NCBI GenBank assembly: GCA_946482615.1
Contig: CAMLSF010000062.1
Span: 1 to 19,702 of the forward strand
Reading direction: 5' to 3'
Length of the DNA: 19,702 bases
From: an uncultured Chromatiaceae bacterium
GTDB lineage: Bacteria > Pseudomonadota > Gammaproteobacteria > Enterobacterales > Alteromonadaceae
The notes under the pieces are model-generated. The model did no database searches, had not been told where the DNA came from, and saw nothing but the letters and a program-made list of their open reading frames with translations. Numbering within the stretch: the stretch's first letter is position 1; each line of letters starts with the position of its first letter. A program made the translations under genes and the position numbers. Shown piece by piece: positions 17,429 through 19,702 of the stretch.

Positions 17429-18717
17429 TGAGTTCAGAGTTCACTGCATCACTGCGTCAGCATATCCAACAGTTGGGTTTAAACCAGCTGGTGTTGGGCT
17501 TGTCCGGTGGCCTGGATTCCATGGTATTGCTGCAGCTTTGCCATCAGTTGACTCAGAGCTGCGCTATCAGGCTTAAGGCTGTGTATATCCATCATGGCTT
17601 AAGCGCCAATGCTGATCAGTGGGCGGACTTTTGTCTTCAGCAATGCCAAAAGCGCAACATTGCCTTTGAAGTGCAAAAAGTACAGCTGAACCCTGCCGCC
17701 AATATCGAAGCTCAGGCCCGGGCCGCCCGTTATTCGGCTTTAGCTGCTTTTGTCACTACCCGACAGACTGCTTTATTAACGGCTCATCATGCCGATGACC
17801 AACTCGAAACTTTATTGCTGGCATTAAAACGTGGCGCAGGTCCGGCAGGTTTATCCGGTATTGCTGCCTTGCAACCTTTTGCAGCGGGCTGGTTAGTGCG
17901 GCCTTTATTAGATTTTAGCCGTGAACAGCTGGAAGCTTTTGCTCAGCTGCAACAGCTCAAGTGGATTGAAGACGAAAGTAACAATGACAGCAGATTTGAC
18001 CGTAACTTTTTACGTTTAGAGATCATTCCATTATTGCAACAACGCTGGCCGGCATTCCGGCAAAATGCCTTGCGTTCTGTTTCTCATATTCAGCAGCAAC
18101 AACAGTTTGTTGAAACACAGCTTGATCGGCTATTACCCGCTGTAATGCATGGGGCTGAATTAGATTTAAACCTGCTAATGGCGCAAGACTTCCACACACA
18201 AAAGCTGCTGGTACGGCGCTGGCTGGCTTTAAAAGCTTTAAATCCATCAACCGACTGGCTGGAACGTTTTTTTAATGAACTCATAGCAGCTAAAGCTGAT
18301 GCTCAGCCTTTGCTGGAGCTGGATGGTTATCAAATCCGCCGTTTTGCAGATAAAGCTTATATCACTCAGCAGGTTGAGGCTCCGGATGCAGGAGTTTTTC
18401 TTGAATTAACGCCGATGCAGCAGTTGAACACTGCTGCAGGTCAGTTTCTCCTTAACCGGGAAAACAAAGGCACGCCTTTGTTGTTAACTGACGATCCTTT
18501 ATATCTGGTGTTTGGGCTTTTTAGTTTGCCTTTTAAGCCTGCAGGCGAGCGGCAAAGCAAAGCCTTGAAACAGTGGCTGAAATTATGGGCCATTCCGCCC
18601 TGGCAACGTGGGCACTTGCCTGTGCTGGTACAAAATAATCAGGTGGTGGCCGTGTTGGGATTAGCCTCCAATGCAACTCAAGAGCAAGCCAATGCCTGTA
18701 TCGACTGGCAAAACTGA
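17428..18717 (+). CDS. tilS: tRNA(Ile)-lysidine synthase
   Basis: TilS ligates lysine to C34 of the CAU-anticodon isoleucine tRNA, changing its decoding from AUG to AUA. It is an ATP-dependent cytoplasmic enzyme. The 429-residue protein (E. coli 432) has the N-type ATP pyrophosphatase PP-loop LSGGLDSMVLL (about 25-35), then YIHHGLSANADQWADFC and LTAHHADDQLETLLLALKRG. WIEDESNNDSRFDRNFLRLEIIP and a less conserved C-terminal domain with GERQSKALKQWLK complete it. The ATG has AGGGG nine bases upstream (17414-17418). It follows the accA terminator, so it needs its own promoter or readthrough. I see no convincing promoter, and the 122 bases between the terminator and the ATG are mostly the tandem hairpin repeats. 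Confidence 0.97.
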   Translation: MSSEFTASLRQHIQQLGLNQLVLGLSGGLDSMVLLQLCHQLTQSCAIRLKAVYIHHGLSANADQWADFCLQQCQKRNIAFEVQKVQLNPAANIEAQARAARYSALAAFVTTRQTALLTAHHADDQLETLLLALKRGAGPAGLSGIAALQPFAAGWLVRPLLDFSREQLEAFAQLQQLKWIEDESNNDSRFDRNFLRLEIIPLLQQRWPAFRQNALRSVSHIQQQQQFVETQLDRLLPAVMHGAELDLNLLMAQDFHTQKLLVRRWLALKALNPSTDWLERFFNELIAAKADAQPLLELDGYQIRRFADKAYITQQVEAPDAGVFLELTPMQQLNTAAGQFLLNRENKGTPLLLTDDPLYLVFGLFSLPFKPAGERQSKALKQWLKLWAIPPWQRGHLPVLVQNNQVVAVLGLASNATQEQANACIDWQN

Positions 18718-18727
18718 ACTAGCAGGC

Positions 18728-18765
18728 AAAAAAAAGGGCTTTTGGCTCTTCTGTCCTTTAGCCCT
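18728..18765 (-). terminator. Rho-independent terminator for the GGDEF gene
   Basis: Read on the - strand, AGGGCT (18765-18760) pairs with AGCCCT (18740-18735) and is followed by a run of eight T (complement of the A-run at 18728-18735). This ends transcription of the GGDEF gene, which stops at 18792. On the + strand the same hairpin follows tilS by 17 bases but has no T-run after it, so it should work poorly for tilS. The loop is long (about 19 bases), with a possible inner GG/CC pairing. Confidence 0.75.
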
Positions 18766-18791
18766 AATGTACGACGACTAAAAGCTGTGCA

Positions 18792-19700
18792 TCAAGCCTG
18801 ATTCAGCAGTGCCACTTTGACGGCGTTTTTACCTGCCTGTTTGGCCTGGGATAAAGCTTCATCGGCACGGCTGAATAACAGCTCAGATTTCTGATTCGGT
18901 GCCAGTTGAGCTAAACCCGCACTTGCTGTGACCGCAAACTGATTGCAGACATGATGTTGGTTAATAGCTTTTACCAGGCGATGTGCCACCAGTTCAGCTG
19001 ATAAAGCATCATCTGCTGTCAGTAAGATGGCAAATTCATCGCCGCCAAAACGGAATAAACAATCGCTGGCTCTTAAGGTTTGACGCATTGCATCCGCCAC
19101 AGCAATCAGCACATCATCACCGGCAGGGTGACCGAAGTTATCGTTGGTTTGTTTAAAGTTATCCAAATCCAGCAGTATTAACGCACAGGCTTCCTGACGC
19201 CTGTTGGCCAGTTGCACTGCACGTTCAAACTGATCGTCAAAATTACGTCTGTTCCCTAAGTCAGTCAGGCTGTCTTTTAATGCCAGTTGCTGTAAACGAA
19301 CCACTACTAAAGTATTGCGCAGCGGATACAGCCATTGCCTTTCCAGTTGCCACAACTGATGCTGGATCAGCGGAGTAAAGGCCTGATCGGACTGATAACA
19401 AAGCTCAGCCAGACACTGATCATTCAGCATCAGCACACTGCGATGCTCAAAATTACCTGATTCCGAACCAGGTGCCAGGTATTTGCCTACAGCGGTTTGT
19501 AATTGAATGGAGCGTAAAGGCAAAACTTTGCCAGCGGCCATTGAATAAATTTGTAACTGGTCTGCAAGGTCCAGACTGGTTTGCAATTGCTCTGGCAGTG
19601 TCGCCGGATCTGCGGATAAACCAGACCAATGCGGCTGACTGGTGACGCCAGCATAACTGGTTCCACTTAAAGTCATATCTTGTAAGCCATATAATTCCAC
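18792..19700 (-). CDS. Diguanylate cyclase (GGDEF domain), possibly incomplete at its start
   Basis: This gene probably makes cyclic di-GMP from two GTP, controlling motility or biofilm behaviour. Numbered from the GTG at 19700, the GGDEF domain spans about residues 140-298. It has DSLTDLGNRRNFD, LLDLDNFKQTNDNFGHPAGD, and the intact active-site motif in RFGGDEFAILL (GGDEF 219-223). An RxxD inhibitory site (RASD, 210-213) stands five residues before GGDEF, so product inhibition is expected. ADEALSQAKQAGKN closes the domain. Residues 1-135 match no domain I recognise and show no clear membrane segment or signal peptide. The window ends two bases beyond this GTG, so the true start may lie outside; an internal ATG at 19676 is another option. 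It converges on tilS and is not part of the housekeeping operon. Confidence 0.9.
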   Translation of the reverse strand: MELYGLQDMTLSGTSYAGVTSQPHWSGLSADPATLPEQLQTSLDLADQLQIYSMAAGKVLPLRSIQLQTAVGKYLAPGSESGNFEHRSVLMLNDQCLAELCYQSDQAFTPLIQHQLWQLERQWLYPLRNTLVVVRLQQLALKDSLTDLGNRRNFDDQFERAVQLANRRQEACALILLDLDNFKQTNDNFGHPAGDDVLIAVADAMRQTLRASDCLFRFGGDEFAILLTADDALSAELVAHRLVKAINQHHVCNQFAVTASAGLAQLAPNQKSELLFSRADEALSQAKQAGKNAVKVALLNQA

Positions 19701-19702
19701 TG

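Noticed and set aside
17307..17576. An 89-codon frame with repeated HGRTVCRxCRE that looks like a CxxC zinc-binding protein
   Set aside because: The Cys pattern comes from reading the 51-bp DNA repeat in one frame. It then runs about 150 bases into tilS out of frame. The other two frames through the repeat are also open, so the Cys motif is probably coincidental.

Overview
This window is a chromosomal housekeeping segment of a gammaproteobacterium. Gene content and order match the pyrH–frr … bamA–skp–lpxD–fabZ–lpxA–lpxB–rnhB–dnaE–accA–tilS block. As in Shewanella- and Vibrio-type genomes, and unlike E. coli, dxr lies between cdsA and rseP. Protein texture and the AT-leaning, TTA/TTG-rich codon use suggest an Alteromonadales-like lineage such as Rheinheimera. 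That genus call is recognition only and was not tested.

Layout, + strand. Bases 21-1361 hold pyrH and frr, ending at an intrinsic terminator (1387-1420). Bases 1446-5627 hold uppS, cdsA, dxr and rseP, which are nearly contiguous and share start/stop bases. Bases 5655-12137 are an outer-membrane biogenesis block: bamA, skp, lpxD, fabZ, lpxA, lpxB. Bases 12134-17206 hold rnhB, dnaE and accA, ending at a terminator (17283-17304). A 221-bp intergenic region then carries a REP-like palindrome, the terminator and two 51-bp tandem hairpin repeats, which run into tilS (17428-18717). The last gene, on the - strand (18792-19700), encodes a GGDEF diguanylate cyclase whose upstream end is cut off by the window. 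It faces tilS across a terminator.

How the genes work together. PyrH supplies UDP, and Frr recycles ribosomes. UppS and Dxr serve isoprenoid and lipid-carrier synthesis, and CdsA makes CDP-diacylglycerol. RseP senses envelope stress, while BamA and Skp assemble outer-membrane proteins. LpxA, LpxD and LpxB build lipid A from acyl-ACP precursors shared with FabZ. DnaE and RnhB handle DNA replication and RNA removal. AccA commits carbon to fatty acids, and TilS matures an isoleucine tRNA.

The most surprising point is lpxB, normally essential: it carries an in-frame TAA at codon 81, with intact, same-frame homology on both sides. The most novel-looking structure is the pair of repeats before tilS. 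Their stems differ by compensatory base changes, their 51-bp period preserves reading frame, and together they create a 34-codon leader ORF whose TAA overlaps the tilS ATG. I found no mobile element, CRISPR array, rRNA or tRNA gene, and no gene cluster that looks like a new multi-gene system.
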